Below are positions 28,652 to 41,100 of a stretch of 64,000 nt of DNA, piece after piece; the stretch's first letter is position 1, and each line of letters starts with the position of its first letter. The notes under the pieces were generated by a model. It was given only the letters and a program-made list of their open reading frames with translations. It did no database searches and had not been told where the DNA came from. Where the stretch lies: assembly GCA_013420905.1 (NCBI GenBank), contig JAAXNY010000004.1, positions 3,968,001 through 4,032,000 of the forward strand. The letters run 5' to 3'. The translations under genes and the position numbers were made by a program. The DNA comes from Collybia mongolica (lineage: Eukaryota > Basidiomycota > Agaricomycetes > Agaricales > Clitocybaceae).

Positions 28652-30060
28652 ATGGACCAACAAATCCTTAGGCAACTCCTAGATCGTCTTGGACGCCATA
28701 ACATCTCCTACTCTGCCGCTGACCAAGGGTTAGCCTGGCTCAACTTGCAAGGCTCAAGTCCTGCCGTGGAATTATGTGCCGAAGACAGCAAGGGCGATTG
28801 GGGTACATTCGAAAACTTCCTGGAGATCAACAGAGAATCTGGATCAGGGGAGCGAGAAATGGGAAGGCCAAAGTTCGTCGTGTTTGGTTGACGTATTTCA
28901 GGTGCAATCGATATCAAATGTATTTTGATGGCGATTCATCAATCCGTCGAACGTCAGGCCTTTATCAGGAAACCCAGAGATGTCGTTTCATGTCATAAAT
29001 GCAAATTTGATGCCATCGATTCCGCACAGTGTCATTCCTGGACCTGATCTAGAACAGGTGTATGGTAACGTATGTGGTGTGGCAGAAACCTTTCACGCTT
29101 CTTATGCCATCCCCACCTAGGCCTTGTTGTCTTAAATATCTTACTTATCGAACTATACCCCTAGGCTTGATGCTAAGCTTTTGGGGATGTTCGTCGATCC
29201 ATTCTGGTAGGACTCTACTGGATTCCGTTTGCAAATGTGCACAAGCATCCTGTTCTCACTGGCTGCCCCTACATCGACTTTCATGAGAATGTGGACCCGG
29301 ATGCTTGTAGGCTTCCCCGAGGTCTCTGGGCCGTGGCTACTCCACCAACTCGATGCATCGCTCACCTGCATTGGCGAACGTCTTACTTTGCACCAAACTG
29401 ATCAGCTTGACCGCCAAGTCTGGGATACTTATGTTGTTGTGCTTGCATCGCCGTTGACATCGTCCAAGGTGGAAGCCAACGTTCTGTGCCTACTCCGCCA
29501 CAGTTACTTTGGGTTTAGGATGGTGTTTCCAGCGTTCTTTTCATTGACAAAGGAACTTCAATCCACATCGGATGAGCTTTTAGATGATGTTTCTCCAGCT
29601 GCCTTCCTTTTGACTGAGGCTGAAGAACGCCGAATGAAATACACACAACAACAGTTCAACTGGCTGCACTCCAATGCATCCGACTCCAAGCAACTGCTTG
29701 ACACATACCGAAAAGATTTACAGCGCAACGGACATCTCGTATGCCACGACATCTTCTGTTCGCGGTGTATGGAGCCCTACAATCGGCGGAGGATGTGCTG
29801 TAAGTAAGACGTCTTCTCCTTAGTATGTGCACGTTATGCAGTCCTATCCCTTTTAATAGATGTAAAGGTCCTAATTACTGCGGAGGTTCATGTCAGGCTG
29901 AGGCTTGGCGAACTTATCATAAGCACATTTACACCGCTGATGTTGATCAATATCGAAGACCCGGCGAGAATGAAGTCAAGGTAGTATCCACGTCTTCGTA
30001 CGAATTCTACATTAATATACAGATGTCATTAGGTTTCGCTGTGGAGCCCTTAGAGGTGTT
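28652..30060 (+). pseudogene. MYND-type zinc-finger protein gene, probably decayed
   Basis: A first exon opens at 28652 (MDQQILRQLLDRLGRHNISY) and coding-like segments follow in changing frames: FANVHKHPVLTGCPYIDFHE with DPDACRLPRGLWAVATPP (about 29233-29395), then from about 29398 LHQTDQLDRQVWDTYVVVL and a long stretch to 29800, then CTLCSPIPFNRCKGPNYC with GGSCQAEAWRTYHKH (29828-29925). The last piece has the C-x2-C .. C .. YC-x3-CQ-x3-W-x2-H pattern of MYND fingers, which bind partner proteins. The pieces cannot all be joined by normal introns: a TAA at 29806 and the finger are only about 20 bases apart, and a frame change near 29395 has no good splice pair. I therefore favour a decaying gene; an incompletely resolved multi-exon gene is the alternative. 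Confidence 0.45.
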
Positions 30061-30852
30061 CATTTCATCATTTTGTCAGCTTTTAACCTACTCAATTATA
30101 TAGAACAATCTATCTGTATGCCTCAAATTTTTTTGAACTATCGGATATTTTAGGAATAACGATTCACGACCACCATTGGGGAGTCCCATCTCTCCCCGTT
30201 TATAGGACCTCCCACCATACAAGGGTGGTTATTAGTGACCTCCGTACTGCAATGAACGACCATGTACATTGAGTCCGATTTCACAGTCATGGATGGCAGG
30301 GTTGTGCGTACACGTTCATCAAAGAACCCCTCTTATTATTTCGATGTCCTTTGCCGCTCGTTCTACTCTTTTTAAGCAAGCAGTAACTGAGACTCGCGGG
30401 TCACCATGCGAAGGCAGAAATATGTTCATATCTACTACTAGATCCCCATTTGGTCCCTTGGTTTAATTACATGGGGAAGCATGGTTACCCAAAACATTAC
30501 CGCTGAGAACTACACTAAATTACAATTTGGGGACCATTCGGATATTCGTCCTCCGCGACCCTTTACGGCGCAAGCCACGAAAGCCCGAAACGTATCCGTC
30601 AAGATCAGTGTTCCAGTAAGGATACTTCAGAAGCGAGAGGCGGATGACGTTGAACACGTCACCGGCGGCCTCCAAGCTGGTCCTAGCCGCAGGAAGCTCG
30701 AGGTTGATGTTATTATCCATAACAGTCTGGACGGTTCGCCAAAATTGAGTCGAAGGTGGAAGAAAAGTATGGAGACGGGCCGATGCCATCCCGGGCTCAC
30801 AGTGAAAATCGTCGGTCAGAGACGGCTGCGAGCCTGACATGTACATTGATTA
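30061..30852. other. intergenic, no gene recognised
   Basis: Overlapping frames on opposite strands (30481-30837 plus and 30520-30846 minus) shadow each other. Neither shows a recognised motif, and the minus one lies beyond the stop of family II copy B. Confidence 0.4.
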
Positions 30853-32292
30853 TTATACGATAGAACCAGACTTCCACGCCCCAAGCACGGGTGATGGAAT
30901 TTCGATGTCAACGCTCGGTGATTTTGTTTCTTTTCGAGGTTGAATTGGAATCGGAGGGGCCAGATCCCTTTTTCTCCAAAATAACCACACCCCTAATATG
31001 TCCTGCGGCGAATCAGTGTTAATGGATTGTCATAATTTGAAAAGATGCGTTGATACCCTCTGAGTTCCAAGACAGAGTGCAGAGAAAATAGGCACTAAAG
31101 AAGAACGTGAGAACATTTCCAAAATTCACTGGAGTAAGAAATTCACAGGTCGTTAACATAAGACTAACTGCAGGTCTATCGTCTCCTTTACCAGTGGCAG
31201 TAAAGACTGAAACTCTATATAATGCCTCAATTCATGTAAGTTTGGAGAGAAATACTAATACTTACGCCATGGCAAAGCTTACTATCACCGTGAACAGAGT
31301 CAACCTAAGGAAAGTAGACAGTGCAATACGTGCATGTTCTTTACTCGATCGCTTGAAGGCAGTCCAGTTTCGACGGAGATGGATAGCTGTATAAACTGTA
31401 GCCAAGTAAGCGATCGCGTACCACGGAGGAAGACAAGTTCTCTGACTTCCTAGTGGAGTGGTGATAAGCCCACATACAAATATGATTCCAATGTTTGTGA
31501 CGGTCCTGATGCATCAGAAGCTCCAGGTCACATAAGATTGGAAAGGGAGGAGCAGCCACACATACGGTACTTGGCTAACGATGTGACAATAAAAGTGGTT
31601 GATGTCGCGGCCCGCCGTTGACGAATCCTGGACACACTAAAGCGCGCAAGTGAGCAGAGAGGGCGATTTCAAGTAAGTGCCTGGAGGTCTATTCACAAGT
31701 ATGGTCTCTGCAGCTACCACGAGCCCGGTGATCCAAGGCAAGAAAACCAGCTGGTAATATTATTGTCAGGAACGGACGCTTCAGAGCCCTCACGACATAC
31801 CGTTTTCGCTGTCTTGCAACCAATTGGTCTACCCTTGATTTGTACTACCGATAATTTGAGAAAGAACTTGGGGGATTTAAGTTGTGAGTACAACGTAATT
31901 GTACCATTGCAGGGACGCACATCAACAGCAAAGCACGTCGTTGCGACAGCACACCTATCAACGACATTAATGACGAAATATTGTTGAATTCATGCGACAC
32001 ACAGTGGAGTAGTTGCGTATACCAACGAGGCTTGGAAGATACAGAGACCGAGTGGCGGGTTGGCAGGACCGATTTGTCCCCCCAGGAGAAGAAGATAAGA
32101 GACGGAATATATAAGCCAAGATGTCAACACACTGAACCAGATGGTTGAGCGTTTGACACGCGATGAGAGTAAAGCGGGCCCAAGTACAGCAGCTATGGAA
32201 AAGACGCCCAGCGTAATGAGTATATTAAAGAGCGTGGTACTAGAGAGAGAGAAAGGGCGATCAGCACCGGTGCTGCGAGTGATGACTGGCAT
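30853..32292 (-). CDS. polytopic membrane protein, family II copy B
   Basis: Starts at the ATG at 32292 (MPVITRSTGADRPF). Exons in order: TLFNILITLGVFSIAAVLGP..STIWFSVLTSWLIYSVSYLL..IGPANPPLGLCIFQASLVY-ATTPL / CAVATTCFAVD / LVFLPWITGLVVAAETILV..PGTY / FYCHIVSQ / TVTNIGIIFVCGLITTPLG / VYTAIHLRRNWTAFKRSSKE..TFLRLTLFTVIVSFAMA / ALCLGTQR / DILGVWLFWRKRDLAPPIPI, ending at 30853. The signature GPxxPPxGLCxxQAxLxxA, the VYTAxxLxR.. loop and the final DILxxxxFWRKR are shared with copy A at 12106-13446. Seven or so hydrophobic segments are expected. I do not recognise a characterised member; a GPCR-like sensor is an inference from topology only. Confidence 0.65.
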
Positions 32293-33333
32293 TGTGAGGT
32301 GAGCTACCAGCAGCTACATGGACCGGTGGTCGAACTAACGTCAGGTGGCAGGGAGGCGTTCGGGGTCGGTGGTGACTCAATCACGGAGGGTCCTAATACT
32401 TGTACTGCGGTCATCACCTAGTCCTGTGCGACAAATTCCAGCGCCACAAGAGGATCAAGCATCATTGTTGTACCAAGGATTTGGGTAACAGTGGTAATGA
32501 CAGATGCTCCTTAAGTTGATGATCCTGGTTAGAGAAGCACTTGAAGCTAATGTCCTGTTGAATCTTCTCACGGTCTCAACAAGCTTATGGCTCACCACAG
32601 AACCTTCCGCTTGTATAATTACGATAAATGGCTCAATATTAACTACCACCGCACAAAAGGGCCAACCATCTGTCAATAAGTGCAGCATCTATTTGTGGAA
32701 TTTTGGTGGGGATCATCAACAATTGGCGATGGCATGATGTTGCCCATCTTGCAGCCTACGTGCCACATGTGTACTTAGCCGCAAAGATAAGAAAGGTCAT
32801 GGTATCGGGACTGACTTAACAGTGGAGCCATCTAATACACTTATTGCATTTCCTTCAACTCGTCTACTTTCTGTCATATCAGGCTATCAGCCATACTTTA
32901 TTTAATGTTCAACCTGAACTCCATTCGACCCAAGAGGCTGTAAGTACACACTGATTATAAGTACCCGAGTTGCTGGGAATCTTAACTGTTTGAGCTAGTG
33001 GATTGCAAGGATGGCGATACATAAGCCAGCAGCCTCTTTTCCGTCGACATAATTGTACAATCCTACAGTTCCCGACGAAAGAAGCAGCAGAACGGAGGCT
33101 AGATTTACAAGATTCCAGGATATAGAGATGAGAAACAAAAAAAAAAGATGGAGTGACGTAAATAGCGTGATACATGGGAGGGGAATGGGGCGTTACGTGG
33201 GTATATATAGAATAAGCAGCGGGGATTAGAGTGTAGAAACTAGTGTGAGTGGGGTGTAGGTAGCATGTCAGGATTCCCTGTGTACATCCATTAAGTCAAT
33301 GGGGGATGTGAAATTCATCACCTAAGTCGGCTG
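32293..33333. other. intergenic with a possible membrane-protein remnant
   Basis: On the minus strand (about 33170-33000) one frame reads LFFLFLISISWNLVNL then ASVLLLLSSGTVGLYNYVDG and AAGLCIAILAIH before a stop. It has two strongly hydrophobic segments but no in-frame ATG (an upstream stop precedes it). It may be a leftover exon of a further membrane-protein copy, placed between family II copy B and family I copy 2. The rest shows no gene. Confidence 0.3.
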
Positions 33334-35506
33334 TCAGTCGACTTCAAATATTTCGAGGTAATAACTTACGTAAGGATGCAGTTGTGAGGAGGATGGCATC
33401 CCACGGCCAGTTTCGAGGGTAGAAGGGGATGTAAACCGTGGATCCACAGCGTTCTCGCGTCGATCATAAAAGAAGGGGCCATCTGAATGTCGCCGTCGTT
33501 TGTACACAGCATTCTCCTGATCGCGTTCCCACACGGTATCATCTGATGGTGCCGCAGATTTCGAGGTGGATGTAGGATGGATGGCCTCAAGGTTGGCAGG
33601 CATGGTGTGTAGCGAGGGAAGATGCGAGGACAGCCCGGCACTTTCAGCATCCGATTCGTATCCTGGCGACAGCTCGCTCTCCGTCGAGTTCCGCCGAGGT
33701 ACACGGGGTCGTGATTGGTTATGGTTATCCAAAGTATGAAATGGGTGGGGTGATGGGGAATCTGGAAATCGAAACGAACTCATTCGAACCTCCGATATTG
33801 GGTTGTGGATGTACGCCGACTTGGGAGACGGGGGTTCTCGATCGGGGTTGTGGTAGTAATTAGGCAGAGGTGATGAGGGGGGCATTTTCGAGGAATAAGG
33901 TGAACTAGCTTTGGCTTTGTAGCCTGATTCTCGAGTGATTGAGCGCGGGAAGAAAATCTGAGTTCCTTTGAGCATGAAGTAGCATGGATCTTAAGAGAGC
34001 TTACAAGAAGAGTAATCGCAGACGAGATAAAGCAACCAATACCACCCATCATCAGCATAAAATCTGTAAACAGTTCATGTCATTTCTGTATGGTGGTGCA
34101 AGAAGGGGAAGTAAGGCATACCCAAAGCAAATCTGGGAGGATGGGTGATGTGAGCGTTAAAAGGGCAGGAGGGTTTAAAAAACTCACGGATCATTTACTA
34201 TTGGACGAGGGCCATGGATGCCGTCTACAGCAATGATCAAGAGTGGCAACGTAAAAAGAAAACGGAACATAACGCGGACGCGCTGGGTAAGTGAGTTGGT
34301 AAATTAATTAATATGCTAAAAAAAAAGGTATCAGTAGAAAGCTCACATTAAGCTGATAAAAAGTGGCTAGTCGAACTACAACATCCGGTTCGGCACCTTC
34401 GGATTTGACATGTCGGATAAACCCAGGAAATCGAGCGAGGACATAGAGAAACAGTATAGTTGTGAAGGTGCCAGCAGATGATCCGACAAGGAAAATCCAA
34501 GCTAAACACTGGTCACGTCAAACCAGCGGGTGAATACTACGAATGTCAGAAGAAGGATGGCAGGTACATACTGTGTCAATGTCCCGCCGCGTCACAAGGG
34601 TTGTTAAAGGCATTCCGATAACTGCCGCAACACTTCCTGCATCAGGAGTTACACTCTAAGCCCAATAATCATTGCGGATGACAGATGTACGGACCGAGGT
34701 ACCACGCTCGAAACTCCCAACTTTGGAACCATTCGCGTTTTCCGGGGCCTTGGTGAAGTAGAAAGAGCCAAAAGGTGAGTTCTGTCCGAAAACGTTTAGC
34801 AGGGCTTGGCAGGATATCAGCTTGGCAATCACCTTCTAGATGTGTTACACTGTAATAAATAGACCCGCATTGTTAGCAGTGATGTTGTATGTATAAGAAG
34901 GAACTGGGACGTACAGCTCGAGGGACCAAGCAATACTCAAGAGGAAATAGAGTGGGATAAGCCATCGGCGGTTCCCATGCCCCCATGAACTAAATGGTCG
35001 CGGTATGACTTTGTCGAATGAATGATAAGCCAACAGGAACAAGATGCAGAAGGTGAGAACTCACTGTGTCCCCTTGGAGTTACGATGAATCCTTCGTGTA
35101 CCGCTTGTATGAGCCCGCAAGCCAATCGTATTATCAGGATGTGCTGACCTTCTTTGAATTTTATGACAGTTATTGCTACGCTAAATATGACCAGCATAGG
35201 TACAGTCCCCAGGTAGGAGTAGCTGAGATGATGAACTTGAGCGATAATCATTGCTGTTGAGAGCCATGGACGTACGTCATAACCCTTTTGAAAGCCCCAG
35301 GCTGCCGCCCCGAATCCCACTTCAAACACTTGAATTTGTCATAGCTCCATAGATGAAGAACCAGAAACGCCAGAAACTGCGAAATAGCGAGTGTGTCAGA
35401 TTGGCAGTTCTGTAACAGGACGAATGCATCAGTGAAATGATGGGCGGCGTACGATGCATGAGAGGATGGCCCAGAGAAGATAGGCTGTTGGTGAACCGTT
35501 GCTCAT
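33334..35506 (-). CDS. polytopic membrane protein, family I copy 2
   Basis: Starts at the ATG at 35506 (MSNGSPTAYLLWAILSCI). Exons in order: LLQNCQSDTLAISQFLAFLV-LHLWSYDKFKCLKWDSGRQ..GAFKRVMT / YSYLGTVPMLVIFSVAITVI..KFKEG / FIVTPRGHSEF / SWGHGNRRWLIPLYFLLSIA / VTHLE-ELTFWLFLLHQGPGKREW / VAAVIGMPLTTLVTRRDIDT / AWIFLVGSSAGTFTTILFLY / FIRHVKSEGAEPDVVVRL / a DFMLMMGGIGCFISSAITLL segment / FFPRSITRESGYKAK and a long Ser/Pro-rich cytoplasmic tail (SPSPHPFHTLDNHNQ..). The stop used is at 33334-33336, but a GT donor (GTAAGT) just before it leaves open a further exon. The order of segments and several peptides are shared with copy 1 at 1725-3807, so the two are paralogues. Function unknown; seven-helix, receptor-like topology is likely. 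Confidence 0.65.
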
Positions 35507-37205
35507 GAAAGGTCAAACCACGAAAACGCGAGAGGAATAACGGAAGCCAGATTGATACGAGAAGCAAGAGTTTGAAAGCATAAGAGGCGACCAACTACTG
35601 ATCACCTCGAATTGTCGCTTGCTCGGACTTTGCCGATAACCTTTTTTGCACGTGGCCCCTCCTCTTTTTTTAGCACAAGTAAACCCCACTTGGGCTTTGA
35701 GAGCTTCGCGGTCCAAGCACACCGTTTAGAGCAGGTCATTGGTACAGAAAATATTCGATGAAACGGGGAACGGATTATTTTTTGGCAAACTCCGAGGCCG
35801 GTCGCATAGCACGACAACCAACGTCACGACAGATATGATGTCGATTACCCCTGACAGACTATCGTTGAGGCAGAACTATTAGAGTCACAAAAATATCCTA
35901 GTCCAAAATTTTCAAGTTGGATGTGCGGTTGAACAGTAGACGGAACCTCATGATTTTGTCTGAAAGGAGCCAGAGATTTATTTTTAAGGGCTGCCCGACC
36001 ATGACATGACCATGAGGGCTTCTGCAACCAAACTGTACTAATTGAGGTAAATATAGAATTATTATAGAGCATCACGAACTGAAACGAAGCTTGGAAGTTA
36101 GCCATGAGAAAAATTTACTAGAAAGGTAGCTTAGGGAGCTGAAACAAGAGCAGATGGCCAAAAATGCCTATGATCTGATATAGATTGCCCGGACAAACGT
36201 GACACCCAGCCCCAGGAGACTATTGGGTGAGCAGATACCCTGAGCACCAAAAGCTGCTTCCAAGCCCCTGGGCCTGAGCTCCGGATTCTCAAGTGGCTGC
36301 GAACGCTTTCTGAGGAGATCTAAAATGTGGCTTCTGCTGGTCACGATCTCACTCGGTAAAATAGCGATCGTCATAAACGAGTATATTGTAGTCACCGAGG
36401 GCCAGGGTCGCCCAAGTGTTCAGCCCCGCGGATACAACGACGTCCTCGAAAAGCGGGCTAAAAGGCACGGATAACCAGTGCTAACCGAAGAGGGAACGGG
36501 AAGAGGCCCGGCCCTAGGCTATTGACCGAGATGCATGCTATATCCAGACGGTGAGAAACAATTAAGGGCCTAGCGTAGATAGCGCGGCTTGGTAGGCCAT
36601 AACATGAGTCATGTTTTGGCGAGATTTGTCGCAAATTGAGCAAAGGTACCGTCGACAGCAGATTTTGGAGTTAGCGAGAGAATCAGGCTTGACAGATACC
36701 TGCATCAGAGCCAAGATTGGGGAGTGGTCAGACTATGATGGTGATACCGATTTCGTCGTTGAGAAACTTCGTCTAATTTCAGGGTTGATTCAGCTCAAAG
36801 GAGACTGACACATGAGAATATTGGGCGAGATGCTCGTATAAGGGAGGTTTGGAGCAAGAGAACGCTCGGGATATAGCGGAGAGGCAGCAAACTTTTTGTG
36901 CAGCGAGCACCGAACCTAACATGATCGCGGTCAACAAAAGAGCGATATGGCGAGGCTTGAGGGAAATTGGAATTGAGATGACTTGTTCGTTGGTGGTGGT
37001 GGTTCGTCCGTCGTCAGCACTAAACATGCCCAAATGGTCCGTGCGCGGATTGTGGTGGTATATAAGGAAAGGGTGGAGGTTATGGCAAATCATACTTACC
37101 TTGATGGCATAGGCTCCTTCAGCTACCTGGGTTTATGGGCCGTGGAGATCCTCCATAGCACGGCGACCTTGTCCATACAGGGGGTGTCCGCGGTTTGTAT
37201 GGGCT

Positions 37206-37310
37206 TCGGCTCATGCACCGTCTTAATATTTTCCTGTCCCGCTTTCGCCACTCTGGCTGGGTGGGCCTTTTTTTTTTATTGTCATTTTCGGGTCCTAACC
37301 CTAACCCTAA
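37206..37310. repeat. dispersed repeat copy 1 with telomere-like end
   Basis: About 95 bases (from CATGCACCGTCTTAATATTT through GGCTGGGTGGGCCTTT to GGTCCTAACC) match a second copy at 42141-42222. Copy 1 ends in CCTAA-CCCTAA-CCCTAA (37294-37310), nearly three units of the fungal telomere repeat. Confidence 0.65.
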
Positions 37311-38110
37311 TGTCAATACAATTTTGATCTCGGTCTTTCACCAGTGCTTTCATGAGTCCTCCACTACACTCCTAGCTATTTCACAATGCAGACACACTCA
37401 GACTGTGCTCCAAGCTCACTCAAAATCCAAGCATAATGCTGGCTTTGTTATCATGAACAACGATACTGGTTTAATGTAGAATTCAAAGTTGGTGTATCTC
37501 CTGGCAACGGCCCATAAAAATTTGTCGAGACCCTCTCTGTTCTCAAGATACCTCATAACTGTCTCAAGGGTTACGGAGTTCGCTGCATGTATTTGCCAGA
37601 TGGCCGTTCTCGACACCGAGCACACGAACGCTAGGCCCAGGCTTCTTTGGTTCTGACTTTGTAACATTCAATGACAATATCCTTTACTCTGCCCGAAGCA
37701 CTCTGCCAGTAGAGCCCTCATCTTTAATGTCACGAACAAATGCTGCTATACAACGACGGGGAGACATGCGTATTTGCGCCGATAATACACAAGTCAAGCA
37801 TAAAATCTCAGGAATTCCCTGAATTGCAATAATTGTAAATGGGGCCGGGCCGGTTTTTAGTCGTAGAAATGTGATGATTGAACGTCACTCAACTCAACAA
37901 TTTGCATGTCGATTCAAACTTCAACGAATAACTCGTCTTCATATACTCTAATACTCTATACCCGGGATTCCATAACGGTCGTGGTCTCAGGGCTACTATA
38001 CGGACGATACACTGGCGGCTGACGGTCTTCTTCACCATATCTCAAGAACGGCGACTTGGGCGGCTGGCACTCGAAATGACAATGTGAGTCTTCCTCGTCA
38101 GCCTCAGCAA

Positions 38111-38117
38111 TATAAAA
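38111..38117 (+). promoter_or_regulatory. TATA box of the repeat-bearing membrane protein
   Basis: TATAAAA 48 bases before the ATG at 38159. The position supports 38159 over any earlier start, since a transcript would begin near 38140. Confidence 0.55.
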
Positions 38118-38158
38118 ACCCCCCCCGTTCTCGTTCCCTTTCCTCATTATTTACCATC

Positions 38159-41100
38159 ATGTTTTCACCTCCCAATTCAAATTTCAAGGCCTCCCGGTCT
38201 TCATCTTTTCTAACGGTGGGAATGATGGTGGGCTCCGTGGTATTCACGTTTATCATGGAGGCTGTCAATGGGCCGCCACCCTTTGACAACCCACCACTCG
38301 CTCCCCCAAATTTATCCCCGCCTACCCGTACTCTCAATCTCATTCCGACCCCGACATCGACTGTGCCCGTCGCCGAGGATACCACCTCTTGGGTCTTGTT
38401 CAGCATCTCCATCGTATGCGTCGTGACCGCATCAACCCTAACGAGTGTTGGTCAAGTCCTGTATGGAGGCTCTCCGGAAACGTGGCCCACGCCCCCGCCG
38501 GCGAAGGATAGCAGAGGAGGAGGAGGAGGCACAGCCAAGTCTAGTCAAGAGGGATTAGAGAACGACGGTGAAGAGAAGGAAGATGGTGACGATGACGACG
38601 ACGACTATGTATACGAAAGTGAGGGGAGTGAGAGTGAGGAATCGGAAGAGGAGTCGGAGGAAGAAGAAGGAGAAGAAGAAGAAGCGGCAGCAAACGACGA
38701 AGCTGCGGGTGGCGAGGAGCCGCCGCCGCCACCACCAGATCCCCCCGTCGCGGCCGATGAGCTCCCAGAACTGCCCCGGCGTCTCTCTACGTGGCTGCTA
38801 GTCTGGCTAGCATGCATACTATTAGAGATCGCCGTTGGCATAGTCGTTGTCCGCCGCCTCGGCGGGATCGTTTCATTAGTCCGGAGGGCGTTGAGGAAAC
38901 CCACCGCGACCAAGCGGGGAGTACCGGCTCCAACGCGACGAGCGCCCACCGCACGCCCGCCCAGGCGTCCTCTTCGCGCCGCAGCGTCACCGCCCCCACC
39001 GTCACTGCTACCACCAGCACCAGCACCAGCACCAGCGCCAGTACTGTCATCAACACCGCTCCCGCCGCCGCCACCAGTGCCACCGGCCCAGGCTGCTCCT
39101 CGAGATGTGTCCCCGCCTTCGTCGAGGTTTACAGCGTTCTTACAACGAGAGATAGTTTCCTGGTTTGCCTCGCTTGCTATAGAGTCAGCCGCAATCCGTC
39201 CGCCGGCCGCAATCTGCCGGTGGGTGGCTGACCTGTTCTACCAAGTCGCCGGGGCAGTTCTATCCGCAGTTGAGGGCGCGTGGCAGGTTATCTCAAGTGA
39301 CTGGACCATAGACGCTATCGTGCTCTGTCTGCTGGTTTGGGCGCGGTACGTTTTGAGACAATGGGCCGGGACTGTGGTCGAGGGCATGCCTGAGGGAAGG
39401 ACATTCATCGCGGAGGCGGTGGGAAGGACGTTCAAGCGCTTCAAGGGCAGCCCGAGCCCCTCGCGACGCAACGACAGTGAAGGCCCGGTCGACGCCCCAC
39501 GCCATCCACACCATCCCCGCCAGGCACCAGAAACCCCGACGCCCCATTCGTCTCCCAATCGTGGGCCGGTGCACGCAAGCCCAAGGACGCCCTCCAGGAC
39601 CGTACTGGCACACGAGATGCGGCGATCAGCCCCGACTGAGACGGAGCACCCTCGTCAAGATTCAGTGGACAATGCTTCCCTCGATGTTCAAGCGGGCCCC
39701 AGCGAAAGCCAACACATGTTTGAGTCGTTTGGCGATGATAATGAGCCGCAAGGCGTCAATATCCTTGATCTTGTTACTATTCCGCGACAGCAAAGTCCTG
39801 ATGGGTTGGCGCACCCGAGCACACCTGGGCCTCGTCGGAACGCTGCATCCGGGTCTACGAGCGCACGAAGTAGAGACTTCTCGCGTGTTTATGATATGTA
39901 CGCCGCAGGAGCTAGGTCGGCTTCCGATGACTCGGCGGATGGGGCCTCCTTGGAAGCACAAGGACGAGACTCAGACGACGCAAGTAGCATCCACATCGAG
40001 GACTTCCGCCCTTCTCTATCTTCGCCCCCCCAGAGCCTTCCACGCCAGTCTTTTGTCCCACGCGACATCCTTTTTAGTATGTACGCGTCACGACCTGGGC
40101 CTCCGCCTTCGCCTCAAGGCTCCATCGACGCGGCGTCGTTGGAAATTAACGGGAGGACCCGTCAATCAGTGGAGCTCAATCTGGAGCGGGACTTGATGAG
40201 GGCCATCGATGAACGCCCCCGCGAGCGGCCGCCGTCCCGTCGGGGCTCCTCTTGTGACGCATCATCGGGAGACAGAGAGGACAATGCAGACAACGCCAGG
40301 GTTTCTCGCCGGGGACAACAGCGGGATGTCAAGGTCGAGGAACGAGAAGCGGATCTGGTACGATCGTCGCGAGCCAGGTTTCGCCCGCTCCGGACGAGCT
40401 CGCCCCGCCAGCCATCTGCGGAGCGCAGGTCCTTATTCTCTATGTACGAGCCACGGGGTGGGACCCCGCGTCAGGATGCGATGGACGGGGCGTCGTTAGA
40501 GATCCAGGGAAGGAGTCCATGTGGCTCTGTTGAAGTTGGTTTAGTGGAGGTGGGCGACGATGTTTTTGCCAGCCGGCCTCAGTCTTGTACGAGCTTTTAT
40601 GGGCATCCGGAACAGGAGGAGGATTGTGAAGGCGACAATGACAAGGTCCGACGTTGGAAACAACAGCAGGACGCCAAGGAATATGAAGAGCAGGACCCGA
40701 CATCGAGTCGCGCGCAGTCCCGCCAAACTTATTCCGAAGGCTGGGGCGTCTTCGGGATGTACCGAAAGCAGACAACAGTACCTCAAAGTTCCCTGGAAGA
40801 TGCGTCACTGGATGTTCGCGGACGGGGGTGTGGCGACTCGGCGGAGATGCCGTCGATCGAAATGATCAACGAGCTCCCTCCCGACCTGCCCCCGTCCATC
40901 TACCGCTATGTGACATCGGAGGAGAGGGAGGAGAGGGACGGGCGGACCACACCCCGGGGACGGGAGAGAGATATCGCGGAACCTGAGGCTCGTCAGGAAC
41001 CGACAACACCCAAGAGCTCCCCGCCCCGACAGCGCTACCGCCTTACCCCGATACGGTGGGGCATATATGGCATGTACGAGCCCCGGACTAGGTCCGTCTC

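Larger units (their letters stand above)
35507..38158. other. intergenic with repeat and possible minus-strand gene start
   Basis: No complete gene. On the minus strand a frame at about 37029-36780 starts MFSADDGRTTTTNEQ and has one hydrophobic segment (HIALLLTAIMLGSVLAAQ); a TATA-like TTATATA lies about 30 bases upstream (near 37055). I could not find convincing downstream exons, so it is left as a possibility. The dispersed repeat described at 37206-37310 and the promoter of the repeat-bearing membrane protein also lie here. Confidence 0.35.

Noticed and set aside
30481..30837. 118-codon plus-strand frame
   Set aside because: Overlaps a minus-strand frame of equal length; neither has motifs. 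Region lies beyond the stop of the membrane protein.
37294..37310. Chromosome end
   Set aside because: Only about three telomere units, with normal genes on both sides; so interstitial, not a telomere.
39477..40196. 239-codon plus-strand frame
   Set aside because: Shadow frame within the repeat-bearing membrane protein; the main frame has the repeats and hydrophobic segments.
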